64,000 nt of DNA from Acanthopleura granulata. Its lineage: Eukaryota; Mollusca; Polyplacophora; Chitonida; Chitonidae. The notes beneath the pieces were generated by a model. It ran no database searches, was not told where the DNA came from, and was given only the letters and a program-made list of their open reading frames with translations. Position numbers and translations under genes: made by a program. Where the stretch lies: positions 10,088,172-10,152,171 of the forward strand of contig JABBOT010000080.1 of the NCBI GenBank assembly GCA_016165875.1. The letters run 5' to 3'. Shown piece after piece: positions 22,840 through 34,215 of the stretch (positions within the stretch are counted from its first letter, which is position 1; every line of letters starts with the position of its first letter).

Positions 22840-23740
22840 ATAAGACACCATGTGCGGGAATGACTCCAGGTAAGCAATGTGGCAAGACACCAGGTAAGAC
22901 ATGAAGGAAGACATCAGGTAAGACATGAAATATAGTACCCGGAGAGACATGGAGTAGGATACCAGGTAAGACATGGTGTAGGACACCAGGTAAGACATGA
23001 AGCAAAACACCAGGTGAGACATGAAGTAGGACACCAGGTAAGACACGAAGTGACTCACTAAGTAAAGCATGAAGGCTAAAGCAAGACATTGGGTAAAACA
23101 CGAAGCAGGACACTAGGCTAGAACACCGAATTAAACAACAGCCATGACGCAAAGTAGGACATCAAACAAGACACCAGGTAAGCCATTGAGGTAGACATTT
23201 GGGAAGACATCGGGTAAAATATCGGATAAGGAAGTGCATGTTGGTAAGGCACCAAGCTAAACGCGATGCAATTTTATATGCTGTAGGTAAGACAGTCGGA
23301 CACCAGCTAAGACACTGGGCAGATCATCTGCTGAGCCAATGGATAAGACAACAGGTGAGACATTAGATAAGACATAAACTCGCACTATAGGTAAGACATT
23401 AGGTAAGACAAGAAGTAAGGTGAGGCAGTAGGTAAGACGCCAGGTAAGGCACTAAGACGATTAGGTAAGACACCGAACATGACACTTCATGGCATACTCT
23501 TGACTATGAAAAACATTAGGTAAAACACCCTTTATGAAATCAGGTGGAAAAATAAAATATATCAAGTAAGACACAAGGTAGATATATTGGGAAAGACATA
23601 CACCAGGTAGCATATTAAGAAAGGCATGAAAGGTAAGGCACCAGGTAAGACATGAAGTAAGGAACAAGGTAACATGAAAGGTAAGACATTACGCAAGAGA
23701 TCATGTAAGGCAACAAGTAAGACACCGAATACAGCTACAA
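22840..23740. repeat. 24-bp minisatellite B (CAGGTAAGACATGAAGTAGG unit)
   Basis: Best-ordered part at 22860-23050 with a 24-bp period, degenerating to the right. The plus strand has about nine exact CAGGTAAG phrases. Because 24 is a multiple of three, minus-strand frames of 85 and 114 codons stay open and look membrane-like; they are artefacts. It lies in the intron between PLA2 exons 2 and 3. Confidence 0.85.
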
Positions 23741-23834
23741 TGTCCTGTCATATGCTGAACAAAGCCAAGGTTGAAAATAATTCTTGGTACTGAGCAAACA
23801 TGTTTGATATGGCAACTCTTCAAATACGACCTGT

Positions 23835-24105
23835 TTTTATTTATATGATTTATCTGATTGGTGTTTTACGCCGCACTCAAGAATATATCACTTATGCGAC
23901 GGGGGTCAGCATTCTGGTGGGAAGAAACCGGGCAGAGCCCAGGGAAAACACACGACCATCCTCAGGTTCCTTGCGGACCTTCCCACGTACAACCGGAGAG
24001 GAAGCCAGTGTGAGCTGTGATTGAACTGACAGCTATCGCGTTGACGAGAGGCTCATATTTCATGACGCTGCACTAGCGCCTAACTCCCCTCGGCCACGGA
24101 GACGC
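23835..24105 (-). mobile_element. SINE S1, nearly full length
   Basis: Tail, core, diverged B box (GTGATTGAACTGAC) and a head ending CCCCTCGGCCACGGAGACGC, all in antisense. Confidence 0.85.
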
Positions 24106-24864
24106 AGACTTTTATGGGTAAAGTTCAGTAGTTCACATGAATCTTTTGAGGAAGAAATAAATGAGCACCAAACGTGTAAGTTAATTCCAGCGCCGAGAAT
24201 TGAACACTGAGGAGTCCATCTACATTTTATCAAGCCAGACACTTGGCCTTGATAGAGCAGCCAGAAGTAATCGATCGAAACGATTCAGTCGCTGATGAAA
24301 ATTAATATAAATATGTTATAAACTCGAATAATAGTTTCCCTAATTGATGGACAGCAAGATGAAAAAACATGTGTTCGTGCACAAGACCGATGGCAGTCAA
24401 AATCTTAGAAACACAAGAAATTTCCACACCACTAAGGATGGGGACAAAACCGGCTGATCTTCTGTCATATTAAGACGCGATGTTAAAATACTCGTTGGAG
24501 AATTGAGTCATGGAGATAGAATTATAGCATGAGGCCTCTTGATCATACTCAGCATGTGATCGAAGATTTAAGACCAGAGAATGACGGCTTTGTACTCTGA
24601 ATTAAATCTCCCGTAGCCACGCAGACTTCCATGTTCTTTGTCCGATACCGTGCTGCAGACCACTACATGAGTCGTACATAGCATAGTCTATTCTACCTTC
24701 ATGGCTCGGTCAACTCGTAATGTTCTCCCGCCATGTGTTAAAGGGTTTTCAGTACATTTGCCTAAGGATTTTGAAATTTACTAGTTCCAGAAATTCTTTA
24801 CCGATTCGTCATTTACACCGTTCAAAAAATCTAAAAAAAGGAGATAAATTAAAGTATTTTACCC

Positions 24865-25800
24865 ACAGTTTTCCGTTAACTGTCCCATGGACCCTACTTC
24901 AAAGGACTCGACGCGAAGTAGTTCCCCGGTAGTGCAGGAGTGAGGTGTAATTATTTTTTGCTTTATCGGAAGGCAAAAGTGAGGTCAAAAGCAGATTTGG
25001 GCGTTTTGCTTAGGGATCTAATTCATTGCAAAGTACCATGTTGGTTCACGTAATCATTTTTGTAAATCGACAAAAATGAAATATATTCCTAGCACCATTG
25101 GAACTGCATATTCACCATAATAGTTCATGGGTGTAGGTTGTTGTTCAACATAGTACAGCGGTAACTCATGGGTAGGAAACCAGATATCTTTAGATTTCAG
25201 GAGTTTGATTCCTATATCTGCTGTGGATTCTTTATTGGTAGTAACATCAGCTAAGGAGAAAATGATTAGACAAGAAGGAGACAATTAGACAAGAGTTTTG
25301 CAAAGCTCCACATTAGTCATAAGACTGCATCTATATTAAGTGTGCATGGGCAGTGTATGGTAGGCCTATATACATGCAGTGGAAGATCAGCGCAGCCAAA
25401 ATATGTAAGTGGTGTCCATATTAGGAGTCCATTTCAATGCGGCACGCGTTCGTTGCCATCACATCAAATAGTTACATTGTGGGGAAAGGAACCTGCATGT
25501 GTTTATCAGTTCATCTTAATAAATGTCCGACAAAGTCCTAGTCACATATTCACGTTAAAATTCGTAAGAAAAGGTATTAACAGATAAATTATTGTGTCAA
25601 ATATATGGTATTAGTCACGAACATGTTTTTAATGCTGGCCTATTGCGCGGCAAGACCTGTTATCTAACGACTTCAACTGCATTCCGGTGAATCCCTTGCG
25701 TCATTCTGCAGTAGATCTGTCACTGTGAGCAGGTTGGCAGTTGGCCTGATCGACAGGGGGACGATTTAGCATCCAGTTGCAAAGGGTTCTTTTTGCCTTT
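24865..25800. repeat. Duplicated block, partner of 6235-7120
   Basis: Direct homologue of the block in the claudin-like intron. Here it lies directly downstream (minus strand) of PLA2 exon 2, which identifies it as native intron of the PLA2 gene. Confidence 0.8.
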
Positions 25801-25903
25801 CCTTACTTTAAACATTGGCTTTATGAAATCGGCCCAGGAGAACATTAACATTACCGTGTTTGTTCCGAAATTTGAACACTATGAAAATATGTTACAGACC
25901 CAC

Positions 25904-26052
25904 CTGGGAAAATAAAGCGCTTCCGTCGGGCGGATCTGGTCATGTCAGGATCCAAGGCTGAACATCTCTCCACCAGCGAGTGGAAGCTGTCAATGTCCAC
26001 CAGGAACTGATTGGCTCGTGGAATCACCATTAACACGCGCTCAGCTGCCAGT
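25904..26052 (-). CDS. Secreted group III phospholipase A2, exon 2 (propeptide and mature N-terminus)
   Basis: The acceptor is CTGTTTCAG|A and the donor is CCCAG|GTGGGT. It enters in phase 2 and leaves in phase 1, matching exon 1 and exon 3. It encodes 49 residues: LAAERVLMVIPRAN, then DSFHSLVERC, and the sequence RSARRKRFIFP. RRKR is a classic furin-type cleavage site. FIFPG just after it corresponds to the IIYPG start of mature bee-venom PLA2, so activation by pro-protein cleavage is expected. The exon has good codon balance and no stops. It is duplicated as a relic at about 7.1 kb. Confidence 0.78.
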
Positions 26053-26092
26053 CTGAAACAGATTTCTCACTTATAGAAACAGAATAGACTTA

Positions 26093-26135
26093 GAATATTT
26101 CATTTATATGACGCCAACCATAATTATAGTGGGAG
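26093..26135 (-). mobile_element. SINE S1 core fragment
   Basis: A short antisense core (GAATATTTCATTTATATGACG, then GGGAGGAAA) directly before an opposite copy. Confidence 0.55.
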
Positions 26136-26145
26136 GAAAGGTTGA

Positions 26146-26360
26146 TAGCCAGGGTGCCAGGGTGCCTCTTACGAATGCAGTCGTTGTGACTTTAAGTCCA
26201 GCTCACACTGACTTTCTCTCCGGCCGCAAGTGGTTAGGTCCGCCCTAAGGTCCGAACCTACAGATGGTCGTGGGTTTTTCCTGGACTCTGCCTTTTTTCC
26301 TCCCAACATAATGCATAATGCATAAAACACCAATCAGATAAATAAATAAACAAATAAATG
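26146..26360 (+). mobile_element. SINE S1
   Basis: It starts near GCCTCTTACGAATGCAGTCG and passes the B box region (GACTTTAAGTCC), the body and an AATAAATAAACAAATAAA tail. It is opposite to the fragment on its left. Confidence 0.8.
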
Positions 26361-26361
26361 T

Positions 26362-26480
26362 CACACGTGGGAAGGTGCGTCAGTAACTTGCCAAAGGGCG
26401 GTAGTTTGCCCTGATATTCATTTTAAGTTAAAAATCCTTGAATACGGCGCTAAATAAACAATCGAATGAATCAATTAAAT
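26362..26480 (+). mobile_element. SINE S2 fragment
   Basis: GTCAGTAACTTGCCAAAGGGCGGT is the S2 body signature, followed by CTTGAATACGGCGCTAAA and a diverged tail. Confidence 0.6.
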
Positions 26481-27655
26481 ACAAAAGATTTAGAGTGTTC
26501 ACATTAATATGGATAAAGGAAGAAGGAAGCTAATAATGCAAATATAGCTCAGCAAGATAAATATGATGTTTTCTATGAAACGCAACCTTCCCTTTTAATC
26601 ATAGTCGTTAAAATAAAGTTGTTAGGGAAAGTAAAAAAAAAAACCCTGAAGAAACTGAACTTTTGGAGATACAATTAACGGCGGTCTGCTTTTATAGGCG
26701 AACTGTTCCGGCTTTATTTTTCACTTTACTTAACTGAATAATATATGTGTTAAAGAACAGAAAAAAATGATGGAAACCAAAAAATGCATCTGCTGAGTAC
26801 TTTTATTTGCAGAAAAATGAAATATTTAACTCACAAAATTCTGAGAAAAAAAAATTGCACTTGAATGGCTCTAGTCTGTCAAAGATACGTGACGTATATT
26901 GTGGCATTTCCTGTTTAAGTATGATTAAAACACGTCTCCTCAAAATGGCTATTCGTTTCGAAATGGTCACGTCGCATGGCAACTGTCCACTTTCAGCGCA
27001 TGAAGGGGTTCGCATGACAGATAATCCCATGGTAATTCGGTGAGTGATTAACACAGTGGATTGCTGCACAAAGCGGCATATAGCACGAGTAGAGTGCTCA
27101 TGTGGAGAATACAAAGCTTCACGAAACTGAGCCGTGAAAAAAACTCGGGCGTGAAAAAAATATATTTCTTAAAGACATCTGGCGATTTTTATTCGTCATA
27201 TCGCTTCGACTGAATGTTTCAGATATCTCTAGGATATGCTGTGCCGTTTTTGGAGAAAAAAAATCAGCCGGGACAGTTCGCCTTTAAACGGAAGTAGAAA
27301 ACATTTGAGGAAAATTCTGATTCCGCAGTATAGGGTGCATGATTTTCTCACAAACGAATACGACTCTGTCGCTGTGGTTTTAGTTTGAAAACAATTCTTT
27401 TTCAGTTCTTACGGGAGTGAAAGTCTTATTCAGATTCAAGATAGTTGAGCACATATTTACTTATTTGTCTAACGCTATACAGAGCAGAAATGTAAATGTA
27501 ATATTCGTATGAATCATACAAATGATGTCACATGCACAGAAATTGGTAAAGGTATTCTTCAGATGTTATTCTATTGACGAAAAACGTGATAGGCTTAAAA
27601 TTTCAAAATGGTTCCTGACGGAGGGTGGTAGTTTATTCTGGATTATCCAGTTACA

Positions 27656-27770
27656 AAGGGGGCATCCGTGGTTCACTTGGTTAGAGCGCTAGTGCAGCGT
27701 AACGACCCTATGAGAATGTTACTGCGAGTTCAAGTCCAGCTCATGTATCGATTAAAACACCAATCAAACT
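27656..27770 (+). mobile_element. SINE S1 with intact tRNA-like head, internal deletion
   Basis: The clearest head in the window: CCGTGGTTCACTTGGTTAG (A box), AGCGCTAGTGCAGCGTAACG, and GCGAGTTCAAGTCC (B box). The sequence then jumps from GCTCATG to the AAAACACCAATCAAA end, so the whole body is deleted. Confidence 0.8.
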
Positions 27771-27850
27771 ATATACAACACTTTTAATATTAGTATTCGT
27801 TATGTAATGAAATTAATAGATTATGTATAGGCTGCACTTAATTTACGTAC

Positions 27851-28047
27851 TTGTCCCCATAGACTTGACACTTGTAGAGATGTCCAGTGGAATTGTACAT
27901 TCTCTCCAGTAACCTCCCCTCTTCCGTGTAATGGGCAGTCCAGGTCAAAGAGGTCGCCCGGTGTGTAGCTAAACAGCGGTCAGATCGCAGGATGATTCCA
28001 ATCATCAGGTAAACCAGAACAAAGACTTTGCAATCAAAGTTAGGCAT
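27851..28047 (-). CDS. Secreted group III phospholipase A2, exon 1 (signal peptide and propeptide)
   Basis: First coding exon of the minus-strand PLA2. The ATG at 28047 has an A at position -3 and is followed by a signal sequence (VFVLVYLMIGIIL, residues 8-20) with likely cleavage near residues 25-27. The frame stays open further upstream, but only this Met puts the hydrophobic core at the right distance. The propeptide includes EEGRLLERMYNSTGHLYKCQ with one N-glycosylation sequon. The donor is GACAA|GTACGT in phase 2, and with the first base of exon 2 it makes a Lys codon. This arrangement (GRL...YN..G.L..C propeptide before the RRKR site) fits invertebrate group III PLA2s. Exons 1-3 together code about 168 residues before the missing C-terminal part. 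Confidence 0.7.
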
Positions 28048-28059
28048 GTTGTAACAGAA

Positions 28060-29690
28060 GACAGAAGCGCGACTAAAACCTACCGGCGGACAAGACCCGA
28101 GCTTTGTACACGCGGAATGCTGTATCGAGTCTCTGTCACGATATATAGGCACGCTTAATAGTATCCGGGAATCGAGGGGAATTTTGTAGATGGGACACAC
28201 ACTAAAAAGCTATTCAAACTCAGGACAACTATATTTTGTCTATGCCAAGGACGTGGGCTGACTTTTCAAGGAGCTGGTTTTATGACACTTCCTGGTAATA
28301 CGATCAGGCCGTAAATTATTCTAAAAGCATAGCTATTCACTTGAGCATTGGTAACAAAATACAGGCGGTTAGTGGATGTAACAGATCAAACTGCACTCAA
28401 TGGATAAAAGCAACGGAAGATAAACTCAGGATATCATTTTATAAAACTGATTTTTGGCTTCGGCGTAAAATTGAAATCTAAAATAAACTCTGTAAATACA
28501 TGGCATCAAGTCGATAAAAATTGACCTTTAATTTTTTGTTATTGGCTGCACAGTTTCAGCTAAGTTTGAGCTTCCAGTTCCAAATGTTATTGTTTGTAAA
28601 GAAGATCAAAGTTTTGGACTATTAATGGTTCCGTGAATCAGTCGACTGCTATGGGCCCTAACTCAGCAAGCGTAAACCACCAATGAAATAAATAAATAAA
28701 AAAATAAATTAACGCAGTTTTGTGGAAATTGTGTACATCCTATAGTGTTATGTTAAAACAAAGCTGACACAATTCCTACTTCGTGCAACACACACCAAAA
28801 ACTTGCTGCAATGCCATTTTCGTATCTTGCATGTATGTATGCATTTCTGTTTAGTGTAATAAGACACGAAACTACCACTGTAGTCGAGGTGTATTAAATT
28901 CATTTCATTTCGTTGTATGATTAAAGGAGAATATATACACTTTATTACAGTGACATGAAAGGAGGAATAGCTTCCAGTCAGTGTTTACCCTGGCACTGTG
29001 GGTCGAGGGGGAAGGGGGGCGTGGTGTCAGAGGGTTTATTTAAACTCATGTTCACCGAGCGTTACGTCCTGATTCTTTGTTAGGAAACAAGCACCGTCAT
29101 ATGACATGAATGTCTTTGTACTTTACTACAGTCTTTCCCCGCTGGTGAGGTTTCGGGGCCAATTTGAAAGTACAAGTATAACCTTTTCCGTGTTAAGTAG
29201 GACTGGTTTTCATACAACCCAAACGCTGGTGAACTGATTCTATAATAATGACTCAGACATAGCTTCTATAGTTCGAAGTTTATTCTGCCTTCTTGCCCTG
29301 AATAAATGTACTGTAAATGTATTGTAATGTGAATCTTCAACCTTTTCAATCGTTAAATTAGTTTATAAATGGTACTGTATACATACAAGTATTCTAAAAA
29401 TGAAGCCATAAAGGAGTTGCTTGTTTCACCACAGGTATAAACTTAAAATATAGAAATACCAAAACGGCATACAAACACTGCCTTAAGTATAACTCATGAT
29501 TTTTTTTTGCATGTAAGAAACTATATACTGTCGGGAACTGTGCCTTCTAAGAATCACAGATTCAAATTTTACAAAAGTTCATTGATCTATAGCCACTCCT
29601 AGAACGCAAATGTTAAAATATCAACTTTTGGCCGAGTGTTAAAATGATACAATGTGTAAAATGCAGTAAGATGTGAGTGCTAATGCTAGA
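28060..29690. other. No gene recognised; likely upstream region of the PLA2 gene
   Basis: A SINE S1 tail fragment lies at 28650-28709. A short G-rich stretch (GGGGGAAGGGGGGCGTGG) sits near 29010. No TATA-type promoter was found at a convincing distance from 28047. Confidence 0.4.
28650..28709 (+). mobile_element. SINE S1 tail fragment
   Basis: Only GTAAACCACCAATGAAATAA and the (AAAT)n tail remain. Confidence 0.55.
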
Positions 29691-29695
29691 CTACT

Positions 29696-29876
29696 GGGTT
29701 TATTTATTTATTTCATTGGTGTTTTACGCCGTTCTTAAGAATATTTCACTTATACGACGAGGGCCGGCATTATGGTGGGAGGAAACCCGGCAGCGCCCGG
29801 GGAACACCCGCGACCATTCGCAGATTACTGGCAGACCTTCCCACATGCGGCCAGAGAGGAAACCAGCACGAGCTGG
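29696..29876 (-). mobile_element. SINE S1, head-less, with 11-bp target-site duplication
   Basis: Tail, core and body up to CAGCACGAGCTGG, lacking the tRNA-like head. It is flanked by exact GCTAGACTACT at 29685-29695 and 29877-29887. The truncation therefore happened at insertion, as in incomplete reverse transcription. Confidence 0.88.
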
Positions 29877-30764
29877 GCTAGACTACTAGACTTTAAACAG
29901 TTACTAAGGCGAAAGCAAATCCAAGAAGTAGTGATATGATGACATTAGTATACAACATTTCATGAGCATTTTGTTGTAAAGTATTGAATTTCAAGCAATT
30001 TAAAAATTGTTAATTATAAAATAATGCTTTCTATTCTCCACCAATGAGAGAATGTGGTATTTTACATTACTAAAGTTATACACATCTCAGTTTTACTTCC
30101 GTGGTGTTGGGACTTAGGTCTCCGGTCTCTCGTTTTCTGCGTTGTCTTGGAAACGGGTCCTGCGTATATTGTCTTGGAACAGGAATTCATGCTTTACGAG
30201 TGACATACGAAAGCCTGATTGAAACATAAATTTCTGAATTCTAGCAAATATTTTTTTATGTTGCTGACAGACTTCTGTCTTTTTATGAGTTTAGAGCAAT
30301 TGTCAGCATTTAATCTATAAAAGAATAATTTGTTATAATCAACGATAACATTCAACTTGACTGACGAAACATTTGGCAGTGTTAAAGACAATGGGAATCT
30401 TTCCTGTCTAAAGTAACTCAGGCCAGGGATGAATTGCGCGGGATAAAGTGCCTCATTATCTTCCCAGATTTCCACGCCAGCATAATACCAAAGTGTACGC
30501 GACGCTATTCAAGTATATTTGTGTTGAAAACTTGTTGAATTTATAATTTTTGGCGTTTGAAAAGAAACATGATGAATTAAAAGAAATTTTTCTTGCATTT
30601 TGTCGATAAAATGATTACTTGGAATGCAGCAGATATTATTTTCTTCTAATTGACAGGATATGTGTACTGAAAGTAGTAACAGTGCTGCATAGTCCAAAAC
30701 CTCAATCTCCCTGTATATTTTATGTCTATGGCTATTGTGGTTACACTCTTTCCAGTCATACCTT

Positions 30765-30905
30765 TCTATACAGACTTTTCGGATTTGACAAACACCTTCC
30801 AGTTCTGTTGATAAAAAGTCTACTGAATGCCCCCACACACTGATAGCAAATATTCAATCTTTCCTTGACGTGGGCGTCGCAATCGTTTTCGCGGAAATGA
30901 AACAC
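30765..30905 (-). other. Exon-like open island, family uncertain
   Basis: The minus-strand frame has NDCDAHVKERLNICYQCVGA, a second block with FINRTGRCLS, and ends AAAG|GTATGA, a plausible donor in phase 0. The Cys pattern is loosely like the CxCD...C...F.......C exon of group III PLA2, but the spacing is 3-4 residues short and no acceptor AG lies near. The end of the island is conserved at about 15.55 kb, where the frame is closed. It may be a decayed PLA2 exon 4. Confidence 0.25.
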
Positions 30906-31399
30906 AAGAATAATGTTGTCCGGAGAAGGCGGGCGGTAGGACAGTCAACGTGTGGGATCCATGCCATAATAACCCACGTATGGCACGCTAGGCTACCTTT
31001 GTAATACTGAATTCACTTCAACAATGACACATTTCCCTTTTGTGAATATGTCTATTTCTATCGCCGAGGGAGCAAATATCGTATTTTATCTCCACATCCA
31101 TGGCTCTTTACTTCTCGCTAAACCTGCACTACAACTATACCTCACTGTTTTCTACGCCATGAACACGTGGAAGATATGCACCTCCAGAGTCTGTCCAAGT
31201 CTAACTTTACCTAACACGCACTGACCGAGTTCCTTGCGTGGGCGGCTCCGTCGACACATCTAGTAATGCGTTTTCATATAGGTTAACACTATAGTCTTTT
31301 TTCTTTTACCTGAAATGCTAATAATCTGCTGGCTCGGTCTGGTTTCCTTTCAGTACAATGCTGTTAAAAATATTATAATAATACATATATATTAAAAAT

Positions 31400-31473
31400 A
31401 TAGTCAAATATTCTTGAGTACGATGAAAAACTCCAATCAAATAAATAAATAAATAAATAAACAAACAAACAAA
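31400..31473 (+). mobile_element. SINE S1 tail fragment
   Basis: AAATATTCTTGAGTACGATG then an AATAAATAAACAAACAAAC tail. Confidence 0.7.
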
Positions 31474-32494
31474 TAGCAGTCAGTAAAATCACAACTTCAT
31501 CTCAGAACGGAGAAGTTGTTGTAATAAATTTTCTCATTCAAATCTAATGTTATACAATATAATCTTCTTTTCGAAACCAAAGGTTCATTACTTACGCTGA
31601 TGTTCAAATTATTTAAAAAGAAGTTGTTGAAAGTTGTCGTTTGCGATAAAATAATTGTCAAGCTTGTCGATGTGTAGAGCTTGCGGCGTTGCGTGATACT
31701 GACGAAAGGCAATCATTTTGGCAGTAGATGTGATTTTACAGACATCTGAATATAAGTGACATGTTAAGAAGCAGACTTTGGATGACTTGTCTCCTATCAT
31801 GTCTAGATATTAGAACACTGTTGGTTGGAGAAATAATCGAGATCTAAGGCAAGTAAAACGTATATTACTACTGAGCATGGGTAATCACTGCTGTGCCTGT
31901 CTGATTACCTTTGATCACATGTAATTACTGTCCAGCAAAGATGATTAGTATCGGGCATAGGTGTTTATTGTTGAGCATAACTGTTGAAGTCATACCCGCA
32001 CTGGGTGAGCAATCGTGTCTCATCCTAGCAAAGGCCAATACTTTGGAGATTATCCAAGCTTTGACATAGCCACAGAACGGCAGTTATCATATTTACATGA
32101 ATCGAAATATGAGCTGTAATATCGCTCTGAATCTTTTGAAGTCGTTTTGATAAGTAATTCTAATGCTGGTCTGTTGAATTTACTACTAATTACCTCATGA
32201 CGAGTTTAAACCATGATTTTAGCGCTAATATATTGAGTTTAACTTGTGAACACACACCATAAATTATTGGTTGTGTTTAGGCAAAGTTTTTGTGATCCGA
32301 GGTTATTTGACCACAAACTACATGTAAGTAGTATAATGAAGCTTTACATTTTGAATTCAACCTCAACAACAACAACAACAACAAAGAATAGCTCTTTTGA
32401 CTCGACCCTTCCCCAACCAGCCATTTCTTCCCAGAATACTGAATCTTCAGCGAAGAAATTAGAAATGCAATTACTTGAAACCCGATCACTGTGC

Positions 32495-32650
32495 GTTGGG
32501 CTCATTCTGGCTTCCTCCGGTCGGCCAGCAACCTGCGGGGTAGTCGTAAGTCTCTGCATGCCCGGTCTTCTCCCACCACAATGCTGGCCGCCGTCGTATA
32601 AGTGATATATTCTTGAGTACAGCATAAACCATCAATTCAATTAAAACATA
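32495..32650 (+). mobile_element. SINE S1, head truncated
   Basis: CTGGCTTCCTCCGGTCGGCC, ACAATGCTGGCCGCCGTCGT and TATTCTTGAGTACAG. Confidence 0.75.
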
Positions 32651-32679
32651 AATTATTCATATATAAAGTTAAACTTAAT

Positions 32680-32900
32680 AACCTGGTTTTCGAAACTAGG
32701 GATTGGTTACCTGGGCTGATGGCAAAATTATTTAAAAAGAATTTGCCGTTAAAAACAATCGAACTGCACTTTCTCTGCAATAAAGTAATTATTCAGTTAT
32801 TGAAACCCGATTCCGTTCTTTGATCTTTTCAGTGGGAAGCAGTACTATGTTATTGTCATTGACCAAGATAAGCTTAGCGCCACCTGTATGATATTAAAGG
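32680..32900. repeat. Third copy of the TTTTCGAAAC block
   Basis: GGTTTTCGAAACTAGGGAT and AAAATTATTTAAAAAGAA match 31575-31620 and 15820-15870. Confidence 0.5.
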
Positions 32901-33943
32901 GGGGAAAACTCAGTAGTATAATTCAATGGGCTATCGGCGTAAAAATACCCCAAACTGCCTTACTAATTATGTAAGAATTTCCCAAAGAATATTAACCTAA
33001 AACTGTATCCCCTAATTTCTGTTGGCCCAAATAACACATCTTGTCAAGTAACTAGACGCCTGGTCTACGTCATATCCTAAAATCATCACAGGTTGGCCAC
33101 CATTTTCTCAAAACGGCATGCAGGTACTAGCGTCCCATCGCGATTTAAAGAACGCGTCGGGGTGTACTTGCTCTTTGAATAATATTTTTCACTGCTTAAT
33201 TTTAGCACATTTTTGGCTAAGTAATTCACATTTTCGTCGCTCATTTGTCACAGTAATTGCTTGCAAAATTACCTGGGAATACTTCAACACACTTCCGAGA
33301 TACCCCCCCTCTTATTCAGATGAAAGTGGGATAATTCGCTGTGTAAAGAGACATTGTCGAAATTTGTCGCATCATTTAAGCACAAGAGAAGCTAATTAAA
33401 AAAACAACGCATATTAACAGCATAAGTCGATTAGTCCTATAATTTTAACATAATTTAGATATATGTATTATATACAAATAGCAAAACAAATAACACCTGT
33501 ATCTGTATTGTTTATCGCGGAACAGAATTACAGAATCTTAAGAACGTGTCTAGTGCTTAACGAGGTCCAATGGATTTCGTTGGGTTTGCTCCACCAATGA
33601 AACGACTGCTTCGACGAATTTCCACGTTTTACCCAGTTTCTGTCCGCAAACATAGATCTACAGCACTAGCACTAGTATGCTTCTACGCATGACAGCTTTA
33701 TTAACATAAACCACCCCTATCGTTATATATCGGCAACATTTTGTGCTGAGATATGTTCATTCATAAAGCACGTTCCACTGAAACTTCATGTAAGACGCTT
33801 TAAAAACCAGCATCTAACGGTAACGGTACATTTCTCAACTTCCATGGCCTTAGCTTTGTACCATGATTGGGAGATGATCATCATAGTTCCACAGGTCACA
33901 AAACAACCTGTATTTATAATCATATGCGTTATCTTTTGAACAG

Positions 33944-34140
33944 AGGGGCCTCCGTGCCTCCCACCAATGTGATCGCTGTGAGTTCAAGTCTGGTTCATGC
34001 TGGCTTCCTCTCCCACCGTACGTGGGAAGGTCTGACAGCAACCTGCGGATGGTCGTGGGTTTCTCCCGGGCTTAGCCCGGTTTTCTGCCAACATAATGCT
34101 GGCTGACGTCGAATAACACCAATAAAATAAATAAATAAAT
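33944..34140 (+). mobile_element. SINE S1
   Basis: It starts GAGGGGCCTCCGTGCCTCCC (head with an internal gap), then GTGAGTTCAAGTC, body and (AAAT)n tail. It ends about 75 bp past the sulfotransferase stop codon and may lie in its 3' untranslated region, in antisense. Confidence 0.85.
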
Positions 34141-34215
34141 TTTCCCAACAACTTTTCAATGTGGGCATTTGAACAGCAATTGATCTTGAGAATTCTTAAT
34201 CAAACCCTGGTTACA

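Larger units (their letters stand above)
21180..23740. repeat. Duplicated PLA2 unit B, partner of 12170-14995
   Basis: Direct homologue of unit A, carrying the intact phospholipase A2 catalytic exon. Order of shared blocks: GTAAATGTTTCATCC, the CCAAAACCTGG island, GTGGATGTTTCTTGTCGAGACAT, exon 3, then the minisatellite. Confidence 0.8.
30560..32000. repeat. Duplicated block, partner of 15310-18110
   Basis: See 15310-18110 for the shared phrases. Between 30.9 and 31.5 kb this copy has its own extra sequence including a SINE S1 tail. Confidence 0.6.

Noticed and set aside
12170..23740. The repeated 2.6-kb blocks as a Helitron-like transposon with internal minisatellite
   Set aside because: They carry a phase-matched PLA2 exon with splice sites and neighbour the other PLA2 exons, so segmental duplication of a gene is the simpler reading.
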